A DNA stretch of 64,000 nucleotides. Source: Collimonas humicola (GTDB taxonomy: Bacteria > Pseudomonadota > Gammaproteobacteria > Burkholderiales > Burkholderiaceae_D). The position numbers and the translations under genes are program-made. The first letter of the stretch is position 1, and each line of letters starts with the position of its first letter. This document shows, piece by piece, positions 54,011-63,070 of the stretch. Location: assembly GCF_018304945.1 (NCBI RefSeq), contig NZ_JAGQEE010000004.1:124001-188000 (forward strand), given 5' to 3'. Under the pieces are notes generated by a model. It saw nothing but the letters and a program-made list of their open reading frames with translations. It made no database searches and had not been told where the DNA came from.

Positions 54011-54943
54011 TCACAAAGAGGCGATCGCTACCCGCGCCGCCGCCAGGTCCCAGGCAGCCTGGCCTACCGTTTTATACACCGGCAGCTGCGCTTGCTGGAC
54101 GAAGCCATGCGCCAGCACGTCAGGCAATTCGCGCACCTTGCTCCAGTCGATCTGCGCCTGTATCAGATCGCCGGCTTCATGCTTGGCGCCGGCCAGGCAG
54201 TCGACCACGATGGTGCGGCTATGCAGAAGCTCGGCCGGGAATTCCACCATGTCCGGCTTGAATGCGCCGACGCCTATCGCCAGCGTATCCGCCGCGATAT
54301 GCGGTGGAATCACCGCCGTACGCGAGGTGGTCAGGGCAATCACCAGGTCGCTATGGGGCAGCTCGCCGGCCAGTGCCGCTGCGGCCAGCGGTGCAATCCT
54401 GATGTGCGGATGACGCCGCTGCAATACCTCGCAAAAAGCCTGGGTCTTGGCCAGGTCGCGGGCTGACACCCAGAATTCGCTGACGCCGAAATAATCGACC
54501 AGGCCGTCGGCATGGGCGATGGCCTGGACACCGGTGCCGATCAGCAGCGCGGACTGCGGCTTGCGCGGCAACAGGGCCTCGATGCCGAGCAGGCTGACCG
54601 CCGCCGTACGGCGCGCGGTGACGGTAGGCCCATGCAGCAGCGCCAGGCGGCGCCCGCTGGCGGCGTCGAACACCACCACCTCGCCCTGGATTGCCGGCAA
54701 GTGATGCTGGGCATTGTTGGCGTGCACCGTGATCAGCTTGGTCATGCCGATGTCGGCGGCAACCGCCGGCATGCACAACAGCACGCTAGCCTTGTCGATC
54801 TCCACCACCATGCGTTCCGGCGCGTTGATCCTGCCTTCGCGCAGCTGCTGGGCAACCTTCACCAGCGCCGGCACCAGTTCAGCATAAGGAAGTGCTGCGG
54901 CAGTCTGTTCAGCATCAAAAATTTGCATTGGCCTGTCGTCCAT
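54011..54943 (-). CDS. Ornithine cyclodeaminase/mu-crystallin family, probable delta-1-pyrroline-2-carboxylate reductase
   Basis: A 310-residue NAD(P)-dependent enzyme. The N-terminal substrate lobe includes PERMVVEIDKASVLLCMPA, the catalytic lysine region MTKLITVHANN, and the Rossmann part has ALLIGTGVQAIAHADGL near residue 130. The neighbouring dehydratase-type racemase homologue suggests reduction of delta-1-pyrroline-2-carboxylate to L-proline in trans-3-hydroxy-L-proline catabolism. Ornithine cyclodeaminase or alanine dehydrogenase are alternatives. It starts 12 bp after the dehydratase stop; an ATG five codons in (54928) is another possible start. Confidence 0.8.
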   Translation of the reverse strand: MDDRPMQIFDAEQTAAALPYAELVPALVKVAQQLREGRINAPERMVVEIDKASVLLCMPAVAADIGMTKLITVHANNAQHHLPAIQGEVVVFDAASGRRLALLHGPTVTARRTAAVSLLGIEALLPRKPQSALLIGTGVQAIAHADGLVDYFGVSEFWVSARDLAKTQAFCEVLQRRHPHIRIAPLAAAALAGELPHSDLVIALTTSRTAVIPPHIAADTLAIGVGAFKPDMVEFPAELLHSRTIVVDCLAGAKHEAGDLIQAQIDWSKVRELPDVLAHGFVQQAQLPVYKTVGQAAWDLAAARVAIASL

Positions 54944-54955
54944 CCTTAAACGGGA

Positions 54956-55966
54956 TCAGCGCAAGAAGAAACCTTGCGGAAACGGGTCGCTGTCTTCCAG
55001 CACCCACTGGTTGAAGCCCATGATATGCGCATTGCCGGTCACTTCGGTAATGGCGGCGTCGAAGCCGCCCACCTTGGCGGCTTCCGTCACGCGCACGCGG
55101 AAGCAGCTGCCGACGATGCTTTCATTCACCAGCGTCTGGTTCAGCGCCAGTTTCTGGCGCAGGAATAATTGCGCGGCGCGGCCGGAAGTACCGGTGCCGG
55201 TCGGCGAACGGTCCACTTCGCGGTCGGCAAAGATGCAGACGTTGGCCTGGTCCGCCGCCGGATCATTCGGCGCGCCGTCGATGATCGTGCCGTACAGGGT
55301 ATCCAGGCCCGGCTCCAGCGGATGCTGGATTTTTATCTTGTCCTTGACCGCCTGCTTGGTTTCCGCGCCCAACTGTATCAGCTGGCGCACCTGCTCCGGC
55401 TTGATCCGGACGCCGGCCTGGTCGCCGTTCATATAGTAGTAGAAGGCGCCGCCGAACACGATGTCGCCGCTGACCTTGCCGAAGCTCGGCGTCTCGACTT
55501 CGACATCGCGCTGATAGATGAATGCCGGCACGTTGCGGAAGGTGACGGCGCCGGCGCGCTGGCCGTCCCACTCGACCTGCGCTTCGATGAAGCCGGCCGG
55601 CGTGTCGAAGCCGATGCGTGTCAACGGCGCCGTGCGCTCGACATGATTCAGCTCGACCAGCACCTTGCCCAGCGCGATGATGCCGTGGCCGCACATGTCG
55701 CTATAACCTTCGTTATGGATGAAGATCACGCCGAAATCCGCAGCCTCGGTGACTGGCGGCAGCAGGTAGGCGCCATACATGTCGGCGTGGCCGCGCGGCT
55801 CGTTCATCAGGAACTGGCGCACATCGTCGCGTTGCGCCTTAAGCCAGCTGCGGCGTTCCAGGATGGTCTTGCCGGGCACCGGCGGCAAGCCGGAAATCAC
55901 GATGCGCAGCGGTTCGCCGCCGGTATGCGCATCGACCGTATGGATGGTGCGTGTATAACTTAGCAT
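54956..55966 (-). CDS. Probable trans-3-hydroxy-L-proline dehydratase (proline racemase family)
   Basis: A 336-residue proline-racemase-fold enzyme. Its first catalytic residue is Cys92 in SDMCGHGIIALG. The second site reads DRSPTGTGT, with Thr256 where proline racemase and 4-hydroxyproline epimerase have cysteine. That Cys-to-Thr change marks the trans-3-hydroxy-L-proline dehydratase subgroup, which makes delta-1-pyrroline-2-carboxylate. The next gene encodes a matching reductase. The opening TRTIHTVDAHTGGEPLRIV and the HNEGYSDMCG block are standard family motifs. Confidence 0.85.
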   Translation of the reverse strand: MLSYTRTIHTVDAHTGGEPLRIVISGLPPVPGKTILERRSWLKAQRDDVRQFLMNEPRGHADMYGAYLLPPVTEAADFGVIFIHNEGYSDMCGHGIIALGKVLVELNHVERTAPLTRIGFDTPAGFIEAQVEWDGQRAGAVTFRNVPAFIYQRDVEVETPSFGKVSGDIVFGGAFYYYMNGDQAGVRIKPEQVRQLIQLGAETKQAVKDKIKIQHPLEPGLDTLYGTIIDGAPNDPAADQANVCIFADREVDRSPTGTGTSGRAAQLFLRQKLALNQTLVNESIVGSCFRVRVTEAAKVGGFDAAITEVTGNAHIMGFNQWVLEDSDPFPQGFFLR

Positions 55967-56035
55967 GGGAATTTTTTGGAGAAGCAGGAAAGAACTGCAT
56001 GGCCGGCGACGTGAAGCGCCAGCCTCAGAAAAAAA

Positions 56036-56062
56036 GGCCGGCTACGCTTAGCGCAGCCGGCC
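56036..56062 (-). terminator. Terminator hairpin after the LivK-like gene
   Basis: GGCCGGCT (56036-56043) pairs with AGCCGGCC (56055-56062) with a further CGC/GCG pair inside; the minus strand continues with a run of T and CTGAGG. It lies 11 bp past the stop of the binding protein gene. Confidence 0.8.
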
Positions 56063-56072
56063 CCTGTAGTGC

Positions 56073-57200
56073 TTAGTAGCTGGTCAGCGCTTCCGGTGCG
56101 CCAGCCTTGAAGCGGTACACCGTCACAGGCGACTGCTTGAGGTCGTGGTTGGCGTCGAACTCATACGCGCCGGCAACACCCTTGTAGTGGATCTTTTCCA
56201 GCGCCGCGGCGTATTGCTTAGGCTCGACCGAGTTGGCGTCTTTCATCGCCTGGGCGATCAGCATCATGCCGTCGTAGAACGAGGCTGCATAGGTTTCTGC
56301 AGGACGGTTGTAACGCTTCTGGTAATCCGCCGCGAAAGTCTTGCCGGAAGCCAGCTTGTCCAGCATGGCGCCGCCCTGGGTGCAGTACACCTGGTCGGTA
56401 ATCGCATCGCCGCCCAGACGGCCCATTTCCGGCGCGCAGATGCCATCGCCGCCCAGGAACTTGGCGCTCACGCCCAGCTGTTTCATCTGGCGCATCATAG
56501 GACCGCCCTGTGGCGAGTAGCCGCCGAAGAAAACCGCATCCGGCTTCTTGGCTTTGATGGAGGTCAGGATAGCGGTGAAATCAGTCGCCTTGTCGTTGGT
56601 GAAATCGTTGCCCAGCACCTTGATGCCGTTCGCCTTGGCGACCTTCGAGAACTCTTCCGCCAGGCCCTGGCCGTAGGCAGTGCGGTCGTCGATGATCGAG
56701 ACTGTCTTGACCTTCAGTTCCTTGGCCGCATACAGCGCCATCTTACCGCCCAGCTGGCTGTCGCTGGCAGCCACGCGGAACACAGAGTGGAAGCCTTGCA
56801 GAGTCACTTTCGGATTGGAGGCCACGGTGCCCATGACGATGCCGGCATCGTTATACACACGTGAAGCAGGAATCGTCACGCCGGAATTATATGGACCGAC
56901 GACTGCCTTGACGCCCATGTCGACCAGCTTTTGCGCTACGGCGACACCGGCACGCGGATCGGCCTGGTCGTCTTCCATCTGCGCTTCGAACTTGATTTTC
57001 TTGCCGCCGATAACCATGCCCTGGCTATTCAGCTTGTCGATCGCCATGGCCAGACCGCCTTGGTTGTCGCGGCCGGCCGATGCCTGAGGGCCGGTCAGCG
57101 GGCTGCTAAAGCCGATTTTTACTACCTGTGTCTCCTGCGCCATTGCGAGCGCTGGGAATGCTGCCACCAATACCATCATCAATTTGGTCCGTGCGTACAT
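56073..57200 (-). CDS. Branched-chain amino acid ABC transporter substrate-binding protein
   Basis: A 375-residue type I periplasmic binding protein. The signal peptide ends ALAMAQE, followed by VVKIGFSSPLTGPQASAGRDNQGGLAMAIDKLN, the LivJ/LivK signature, and VGPYNSGVTIPASRVYND and IIDDRTAYGQGLAEEFSKVA. No permease (livH/livM) or ATPase genes adjoin it, so it supplies a transporter elsewhere. It is closer to true LivK than the protein at 494-1657. Ligand specificity is not proven. Confidence 0.92.
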   Translation of the reverse strand: MYARTKLMMVLVAAFPALAMAQETQVVKIGFSSPLTGPQASAGRDNQGGLAMAIDKLNSQGMVIGGKKIKFEAQMEDDQADPRAGVAVAQKLVDMGVKAVVGPYNSGVTIPASRVYNDAGIVMGTVASNPKVTLQGFHSVFRVAASDSQLGGKMALYAAKELKVKTVSIIDDRTAYGQGLAEEFSKVAKANGIKVLGNDFTNDKATDFTAILTSIKAKKPDAVFFGGYSPQGGPMMRQMKQLGVSAKFLGGDGICAPEMGRLGGDAITDQVYCTQGGAMLDKLASGKTFAADYQKRYNRPAETYAASFYDGMMLIAQAMKDANSVEPKQYAAALEKIHYKGVAGAYEFDANHDLKQSPVTVYRFKAGAPEALTSY

Positions 57201-57451
57201 GGCTTTTCCTTTCGTCTGTCTTTAATATAATGTTTTTTTAATAACGGCACCCATCGTTAGGCGTGGGAGTCCGGGGACGGCTCTTGCAGATCGAATCCTA
57301 GCAGGGACGCCGCCACATTAAATTCTTTTATGCGACGGCTTCTCCGTAGATTCGATGGAAAAAAGATGCGATCTATCCTGGATTTTAGTTGCTATCCAAG
57401 GCGTTGGGAAATAAATCGGCGACATGTGCAGGCGCGTCGGCTGAATGATAT

Positions 57452-58273
57452 TCAGTGGCAGTCGGGGACGTTCTGGTCCAGGTAGACTTCAAAGGCGACG
57501 TCGTTGATCCATTTTTTTTGCTGCACCGGCCAGTAGCTGCTACCCCACTCCCGATTGACCTGCTGCAGATAGGCACCCAACCCGCTATCCTCCGGCCGCA
57601 GCGCAAAGGTCAGGCGCACCGGCATCGCCTTGAGCGGCAAACCGGCCGAAAACTTTTTCCATTCGGGCAGCGCCAGCATGTCGTTGAGGACGACGTCGTC
57701 ATGCACCGCAGCGTCGCAGGCGCCGGTCCTGAGCGCCAGCAAGGCATCCGCAGGCGCCGGGTAGATTTTTTCCCGCGCAGAGTAATTGGCCGCCATCGTG
57801 CCGACAAAGACACTGCCTTGCGCCAGGCAAATGCTGCGCCCCTTGAGTTGCGCCAGACGCTTGATATCGGTATCGCTGCGCATGATCAGTTTGGGCCCGG
57901 CCTGATAGGCGGTCGGCAGCAGGCTGGCGCTGGCGCGCAAAGCAGCGGCCTCGGCATCCGGCAGGTTCAGCAGCAGCAGGTCGACCTGCCCTTGCGCCAG
58001 CGCCTGCCGGCGGTTCTGCACCGTCACAGCGACCATCTTCAGGCGCACGCCGAGCCGCTGGGCCAGGTCTTCCGCCACGGTCTGGTCGAAACTTTCCTGC
58101 GTGCGGTATTTGGCGCCGGCGACGTACGGCGGCGCGACATGGCTGACGCCGACCAGCAATGTGCCGCGCTGCCTGATCTGCTGCAAGCTGGCCGCGCCGG
58201 CGCTGCCTTGCAAGGCGCAGACCAGCGACAGGATGATAGCTGCAAGAGGCAAGAAGCGCGACAGAGGTTTCAT
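57452..58273 (-). CDS. Periplasmic substrate-binding protein, family 3 type
   Basis: A 273-residue secreted protein. The signal peptide is followed by LQQIRQRGTLLVGVSHVAPPYV, the solute-binding family 3 opening (I-x-x-x-G-x-L-x-V-G), then SFDQTVAEDLAQRLGVRLKM and GQVDLLLLNLPDAEAAA. Such proteins bind amino acids, opines or in some cases alcohol-linked redox partners. It is the last gene of a leftward operon with an ATPase, an SsuA-like binding protein and a permease, and is 19 bp past the permease stop; its ligand relation to the importer is unknown. Confidence 0.85.
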   Translation of the reverse strand: MKPLSRFLPLAAIILSLVCALQGSAGAASLQQIRQRGTLLVGVSHVAPPYVAGAKYRTQESFDQTVAEDLAQRLGVRLKMVAVTVQNRRQALAQGQVDLLLLNLPDAEAAALRASASLLPTAYQAGPKLIMRSDTDIKRLAQLKGRSICLAQGSVFVGTMAANYSAREKIYPAPADALLALRTGACDAAVHDDVVLNDMLALPEWKKFSAGLPLKAMPVRLTFALRPEDSGLGAYLQQVNREWGSSYWPVQQKKWINDVAFEVYLDQNVPDCH

Positions 58274-58292
58274 GGAAATCAGCCAGGCGCCA

Positions 58293-59066
58293 TCAGACGT
58301 ACTGGTAGCGCAATACGCGGTGCTTCAGGTTTTCCAGGATGAACTGGTCGATCAGCGCCGCCAGGATCGCAATCGCCAGGATGTTGGTCATGACGCCGAC
58401 CATATCGGCAGTCTCGCCGGCGTAAGCCAGGGTGCGCCCCAGGCCCTTGCCGAAACCGATCAGCATCTCGGCCGAAATCAGCGCGCGCCAGGCATTGCCG
58501 AAGGCCAGCTGGGCGCCGGTGATCAGCTCCGGCATGACCGCAGGCAGGTACACCCGCTTCAGCATGTCCCAGCGCGTCGCCCCCATTACCCGCGCCGCCG
58601 AGACGTGCACCTGCTGCACGCTTTCGGTGGCGTTCATGACGCTCAGCGCCGCCGGGAAAAAGGCCGCCAGCGCCACCACCACCATGATCGGCAGGTTGCC
58701 GAAGCCCATCAGTATCAGGAACAGCGGCACCCAGGCAATCGAGGGAATAGACTGCAGGATGATGATGGCCGACTTCAGCACTTCGCGGAAGAAGAACAGC
58801 ACCGCGCCCACCAGGCCGAAACCGATGCCGAACAGCATCGCCGCCGCATAGCCGCCCCCGAGGCGGGTCAGGCTGCCCCACAGGGCGGTGCGGAACTCAG
58901 GCGTCTGCGCCTCTTGCCACAAGCGCCCCAGCACCGGCAGCACGCCCGGCATCAGGAAATCCGGCAAGGACCAGGCGGCGATCTGCCATAGCAGGAAGAT
59001 GAACACGATGGCCAGCAGCATGGCGAGCTTTTTGCGGTAACCGAGCAGCCGGCTTTGAGTACTCAT
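58293..59066 (-). CDS. ABC transporter permease, nitrate/sulfonate/taurine (SsuC/TauC) type
   Basis: A 257-residue inner-membrane protein with about six helices. The EAA loop, AARVMGATRWDMLKRVYLPAVMPEL, near residue 155, contacts the ATPase. It is of the class that imports sulfonates, taurine, nitrate or pyrimidine/thiamine precursors. It lies 55 bp after the stop of the SsuA-like binding protein gene. Confidence 0.92.
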   Translation of the reverse strand: MSTQSRLLGYRKKLAMLLAIVFIFLLWQIAAWSLPDFLMPGVLPVLGRLWQEAQTPEFRTALWGSLTRLGGGYAAAMLFGIGFGLVGAVLFFFREVLKSAIIILQSIPSIAWVPLFLILMGFGNLPIMVVVALAAFFPAALSVMNATESVQQVHVSAARVMGATRWDMLKRVYLPAVMPELITGAQLAFGNAWRALISAEMLIGFGKGLGRTLAYAGETADMVGVMTNILAIAILAALIDQFILENLKHRVLRYQYV

Positions 59067-59121
59067 GGATGAACCAAAACAATACGTGGTTGTTGAGAAA
59101 AGCCAGCGGCCTGCAGGGAGC

Positions 59122-60141
59122 TCACAGCTTGCGGTCCTTTTGCCAGTCGAGATCGATGATCGCGTTGACGTTGAACGGCTTGCCGTCGCGCGTTTTCAGC
59201 GAACCCTGCTGTTGCAGGATGTTCGCCAGTTCCTGCATGCGCGCCAGTTCCTTTGCAGTGAGCACGGCGCTGAAGGTCTGGCTCTTGATGGCGTCGCTGA
59301 TCACCGCCTCGCGCGGCAGGTCGCCATGCTTCAGGGTTTTCAGGGTCGGGTCGGCGATGAAATAGCCGGCGATCAGCCTGGACGCCCCGGCCGGATCTTT
59401 CTGCAGCAGGTCGATCGCCTCGCGTTGCGCGTCCAGCGATTTCCAGACGGCTTCGCGCCGCTTCGCCAGCGTCTCGCCGGAAGTGATCACCACCATGCAA
59501 GGGAAAGGCCAGACTTCGCCGACTTCATAGATCTGCTTGACCGGCGCCACCAGTTTCGCAATGCTGGCCTGCGGTTCGAACAGGAAAGCGGCGTCGACGC
59601 GCTTGCCGACCAGCGACTGCACCGCTACCTGCGGGCTGACGCCGAGGATGTTGACATCATCGGCTTTCAGGCCGGCGTTCTTCAGCGTCACGCCTTTCAG
59701 CACGGTGTCGGCGGTGCTGCCTTCCGCCTGCGACGCCAGGGTATGTCCCTTGAGTCCGGCGACATCCTTGATGCCGCTATCTTCGCGCACCACCAGCGCG
59801 TGATAGCCGTGCTGGGCGCCGGCCACCACTTTCAGGTCGGCGCCCTTGGAAGCCCAGGCCGCGGCGTTGGTAAAGCCGAGCACGCCGCTATCGAGCTGGC
59901 CGCCGACAATGGCCTTGATCAGGTCGGTGCCGGATTTGAATTCGATCAGCTCGACATCGAGGCCATGCTTCTTGTAGAAGCCGCCTTCAAACGCGGCGAT
60001 CGCCTGCGCATCGTCCATCACGCGCAGATAGCCGATCTTGAATTTTTCCGCGGCCGAGGCATGGCCTGCCAGCGCCAGCAACAGCGCCGGCAGCAGCAAG
60101 AATGATTTGAATCCGAGGTTGACGAATTTTATGAATCTCAT
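59122..60141 (-). CDS. ABC transporter substrate-binding protein, SsuA/TauA-like
   Basis: A 339-residue protein with signal peptide (ALAGHASAAEK) and an N-terminal domain starting FKIGYLRVMDDAQAIAAFEGGFYKKHGLDVELIEF, the usual pattern of the sulfonate/nitrate/thiamine-precursor group. GGQLDSGVLGFTNAAAWASKG is the glycine-rich ligand-loop region. The start overlaps the stop of the ATPase gene by 4 bp, so the two are coupled. The exact ligand is unknown. Confidence 0.9.
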   Translation of the reverse strand: MRFIKFVNLGFKSFLLLPALLLALAGHASAAEKFKIGYLRVMDDAQAIAAFEGGFYKKHGLDVELIEFKSGTDLIKAIVGGQLDSGVLGFTNAAAWASKGADLKVVAGAQHGYHALVVREDSGIKDVAGLKGHTLASQAEGSTADTVLKGVTLKNAGLKADDVNILGVSPQVAVQSLVGKRVDAAFLFEPQASIAKLVAPVKQIYEVGEVWPFPCMVVITSGETLAKRREAVWKSLDAQREAIDLLQKDPAGASRLIAGYFIADPTLKTLKHGDLPREAVISDAIKSQTFSAVLTAKELARMQELANILQQQGSLKTRDGKPFNVNAIIDLDWQKDRKL

Positions 60142-60911
60142 GCAGCGATATCCTCAAGTTTTTTTACGAATGCATCCTGCTCCGCATGGATCCCGAGCAG
60201 GCAAAGAATCTCCCGCCGGGTGGCGGCAAATTCGGACAGATCGTGGGTCTTCTCATGCCGGTTCAGCTTGAACTCGCGCAGCACCGTGGCCGGACGCGGG
60301 CTGAACACCAGGATGCGGTCGGCCAGGAACAAGGCTTCGTCGACATCGTGCGTGACCAGCAGCACGGTCGGACGTTCCTCCCGGATCAGCTGGCGCAGGG
60401 AATCCTGCAAGGTCATGCGGGTCAAGGCATCGAGCGCGCCGAACGGCTCGTCCAGCAACAGCACTTTCGGCTTGCTGATGAAAGCACGCGCCAGCGCCGC
60501 CCGCTGCCGCATGCCGCCCGACACCTGGTGCGGATAGTAGGCCTCGAAACCCTGCAGGCTGACTTTGGCGAGCCAGTCGCGCGCCTGCTGGCGAGCACTC
60601 GCCTTGCCGACCTTTTGCAGCTCGAGCGCCAGCGCGACGTTCGCTTCCAGCGTCAGCCATGGATACAAGGCATTTTCCTGGAACATCAGCATGCGTTCGG
60701 GGTGCGGCCCCTTGATCCCCTTGCCGTCGGCCAGTACCGCGCCGCTGCTGGGAACGCCGAGGCCGGCCGCCAGATGCAGCAGCGTCGATTTGCCGCAGCC
60801 GGAAGGTCCGACCAGCGCGACCAGTTCGCCCTCGCCGATTTCGCGGCTGAAATCGGCGATCACCGGCAAGCCGGAGAACTGCTTGTTGACGTGCTTGAAA
60901 GATAATTGCAT
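60138..60911 (-). CDS. ABC transporter ATP-binding protein, SsuB/TauB-like
   Basis: A 257-residue ATPase. Walker A is GPSGCGKSTLLHLA near residue 36, signature VSGGMRQRAALARAF near residue 132, Walker B VLLLDEPFGALD near residue 150, and the H-loop VLLVTHDVDEALFLADR. It powers the adjacent permease. It is the first gene of the leftward operon; the upstream 150 bp are AT-rich and should carry the promoter. Confidence 0.95.
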   Translation of the reverse strand: MQLSFKHVNKQFSGLPVIADFSREIGEGELVALVGPSGCGKSTLLHLAAGLGVPSSGAVLADGKGIKGPHPERMLMFQENALYPWLTLEANVALALELQKVGKASARQQARDWLAKVSLQGFEAYYPHQVSGGMRQRAALARAFISKPKVLLLDEPFGALDALTRMTLQDSLRQLIREERPTVLLVTHDVDEALFLADRILVFSPRPATVLREFKLNRHEKTHDLSEFAATRREILCLLGIHAEQDAFVKKLEDIAA

Positions 60912-61063
60912 AGGGAAGTTGCAGCGCCTTAGTCGGCGGGCGCATATAAAGTGGATTTTTTATTTACTTTTCACTTTATCGGTCAACTTTCCGGCTTACA
61001 ACAACTTATAACTTCTATGCTTATGCAAAAAACAGATATAAAACCTTCGCATAGAAGCTGACT

Positions 61064-61990
61064 TTAGCTGCCAGGCTTGGCCGCCTGCTCCGCCGCCAGC
61101 GCTGGCAAAGCCGCTGCAACGTCAGGAAAGCGCAGGCGCACCCCCAGCTCCAGCTTGATGCGCCGGTTTTGCAGGCGGCGCGATTCCGACATAAACGATA
61201 GCAACATCGGCGACACCACCTGCGCCAGTTCGGCGCGCGGCAGCCGCGGCGGAGACGGCAGGCCGAAGGCCTCGGCCACCAGGTCGAAATATTCCGCCAT
61301 CTTCAGGCGGGAATCGTCGCTGGCGTGGTAGACCCGCAACGGCGCTGCCTTGAACAGTGCGGCGGCGATAATCCGCGCCAGGTCGTCGGCATGGATATGG
61401 TTGGTGTATACGTCGTCTTCAGCGATCAGGGCTGGGGTCGCCTTGTGCAAACGTTCCAGCGGCAGGCGGCTGGCCGCGTAAATGCCCGGCACGCGCAGGA
61501 TCGCCAGCCGGCCGTTGCGGCGCCGGGCCCAGGCGCGCAGCACCTGTTCCGCATCGACACGGCGCATGGCGCGGCCGTTGTGCGGGGCCAGCACACGGGT
61601 TTCGTCGATCAGCGCGCCGCCGCAATCGCCGTAGACGCCGGTGGTGCTGATATAAACAAGAGTGGCGCGCTCGGGTAAAATGGCGGCCAGATTGCGGGTG
61701 CGCCGGTCTTTTTCGCCGGCCGACTGCGGCGGCGCCAGATGCACGACTATCTGCGCCAGACGCGCCAGGCGCCCTAATGTTGACGGTTGATCAAGATCTG
61801 CCACCAGCGGAATCGCCCCCGCGGCACGCAGCTCGGCACAGCGGGCCGGCTGGCTGGTGACCGCGAAGACACGGAACCGATGTTGCAGCAGCTGCAACAA
61901 ACGCAGCCCGACATCGCCGCAGCCGAGAATCAGCAGGCGCGGCTTGCCAAGCTTATCGCTATGGCGGGGTTTTATATTTATATTTTTCAT
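61064..61990 (-). CDS. NAD-dependent epimerase/dehydratase (YeeZ-like SDR)
   Basis: A 308-residue extended SDR. LLILGCGDVGLRLLQLL near residue 19 is a Rossmann-type GxGxxG motif, VYISTTGVYGDCGGALIDE near residue 115 is the catalytic Ser/Tyr region, and RVPGIYAASRLPLERL follows. It resembles E. coli YeeZ, of uncharacterised reaction. Its ATG is only 11 bp from the divergent reductase start, so promoters overlap the opposite gene or the start is misjudged. No ribosome binding site is evident. Confidence 0.8.
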   Translation of the reverse strand: MKNINIKPRHSDKLGKPRLLILGCGDVGLRLLQLLQHRFRVFAVTSQPARCAELRAAGAIPLVADLDQPSTLGRLARLAQIVVHLAPPQSAGEKDRRTRNLAAILPERATLVYISTTGVYGDCGGALIDETRVLAPHNGRAMRRVDAEQVLRAWARRRNGRLAILRVPGIYAASRLPLERLHKATPALIAEDDVYTNHIHADDLARIIAAALFKAAPLRVYHASDDSRLKMAEYFDLVAEAFGLPSPPRLPRAELAQVVSPMLLSFMSESRRLQNRRIKLELGVRLRFPDVAAALPALAAEQAAKPGS

Positions 61991-62001
61991 TACAGGATTG
62001 T

Positions 62002-63027
62002 ATGAGTTTTCAGATAACGGTTCAGCCTAGCGGCCGACAATTTACTTGCGACGACGGCGAAACCATCCTCAACGCGGCAATACGCGCCGGCGTCGGCCTG
62101 CCTTACGGCTGCAAGAACGGCGCCTGCAGTTCCTGCAAGGGCAAGCTGCTGGACGGCGAAATCAGCCATGGCGCACACCAGGAAAAAGCGCTGCCGGTGA
62201 AGGAAGAACAGGCGGGCTTCGCCCTGTTCTGTTGCGCCACGCCGCATTCCGACGTCACCATCGAGGCGCGCGAAGTAGCCGGCATCGGTGAATTCCCGGT
62301 GCGTAAAATGCCGACCCGGGTAGCCAAGATCGACAAGGTGGCCGACGACGTGGTCGTGCTGTCGCTGCAACTGCCGGCCAATGAGCGCCTGCAATACCTG
62401 GCCGGCCAGTATATCGAGTTCATCCTGCGCGACGGCAAGCGCCGCAGCTACAGCATGGCCAACGCCCCCTACAAGGACGAGCACCTGACACTGCATATCC
62501 GCCACATGCCGGGCGGCCTGTTTACCGACCAGGTGTTCAGCACCCTGAAAGAGCGCGACATCCTGCGCATGGAAGGCCCGCTCGGCACTTTCTTCCTGCG
62601 CGAAGATTCGGACAAGCCGATGGTGCTGCTCGCTTCCGGCACCGGCTTCGCGCCGATCAAGGCGTTGGTCGAGCAATGCGCCCATACCGGCTCGCAACGG
62701 CCGATCACCTTGTACTGGGGCGGCCGCCGTCCGCAAGATTTGTACATGATGGCGTTGTGCGAGGAATGGGCGGCGACGCTGCCGAACTTCAAGTTCGTGC
62801 CGGTGATTTCGAATGCGCTGCCGGAAGACCAGTGGCAGGGCCGCAGCGGCTTCGTGCACCAGGCGGTGATGGACGATCTGCCGGACCTGTCCGCCTACCA
62901 GGTGTATGCCTGCGGCGCGCCGGTGGTGGTGGAATCGGCGCAGCGCGATTTTGTCGCCCTGTGCAAATTGCCGGCGGAAGAGTTTTATGCGGACTCGTTT
63001 ACTTCGGAAGCTGACCTCGCTGCTTGA
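62002..63027 (+). CDS. Ferredoxin-NAD(P)H reductase-type oxidoreductase (CDP-6-deoxyglucoseen reductase-like)
   Basis: A 341-residue protein with an N-terminal [2Fe-2S] plant-type ferredoxin domain (CKNGACSSCKGKLLDG with the C-x4-C-x2-C ligands and the fourth cysteine in LFCCATPHSD), then an FAD-binding barrel (DGKRRSYSMANAP) and NAD-binding domain (LASGTGFAPIKALVE). This architecture occurs in AscD-like reductases and in reductase components of oxygenases. In Burkholderiales it is often annotated as CDP-6-deoxy-delta-3,4-glucoseen reductase, probably by homology only. The electron acceptor is unknown. AGGA lies 4 bases before the ATG. Confidence 0.9.
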   Translation: MSFQITVQPSGRQFTCDDGETILNAAIRAGVGLPYGCKNGACSSCKGKLLDGEISHGAHQEKALPVKEEQAGFALFCCATPHSDVTIEAREVAGIGEFPVRKMPTRVAKIDKVADDVVVLSLQLPANERLQYLAGQYIEFILRDGKRRSYSMANAPYKDEHLTLHIRHMPGGLFTDQVFSTLKERDILRMEGPLGTFFLREDSDKPMVLLASGTGFAPIKALVEQCAHTGSQRPITLYWGGRRPQDLYMMALCEEWAATLPNFKFVPVISNALPEDQWQGRSGFVHQAVMDDLPDLSAYQVYACGAPVVVESAQRDFVALCKLPAEEFYADSFTSEADLAA

Positions 63028-63070
63028 CTAACGCGAAGCGGCGGCGGCGTTCTCTGCTCCTTCCGCACTG

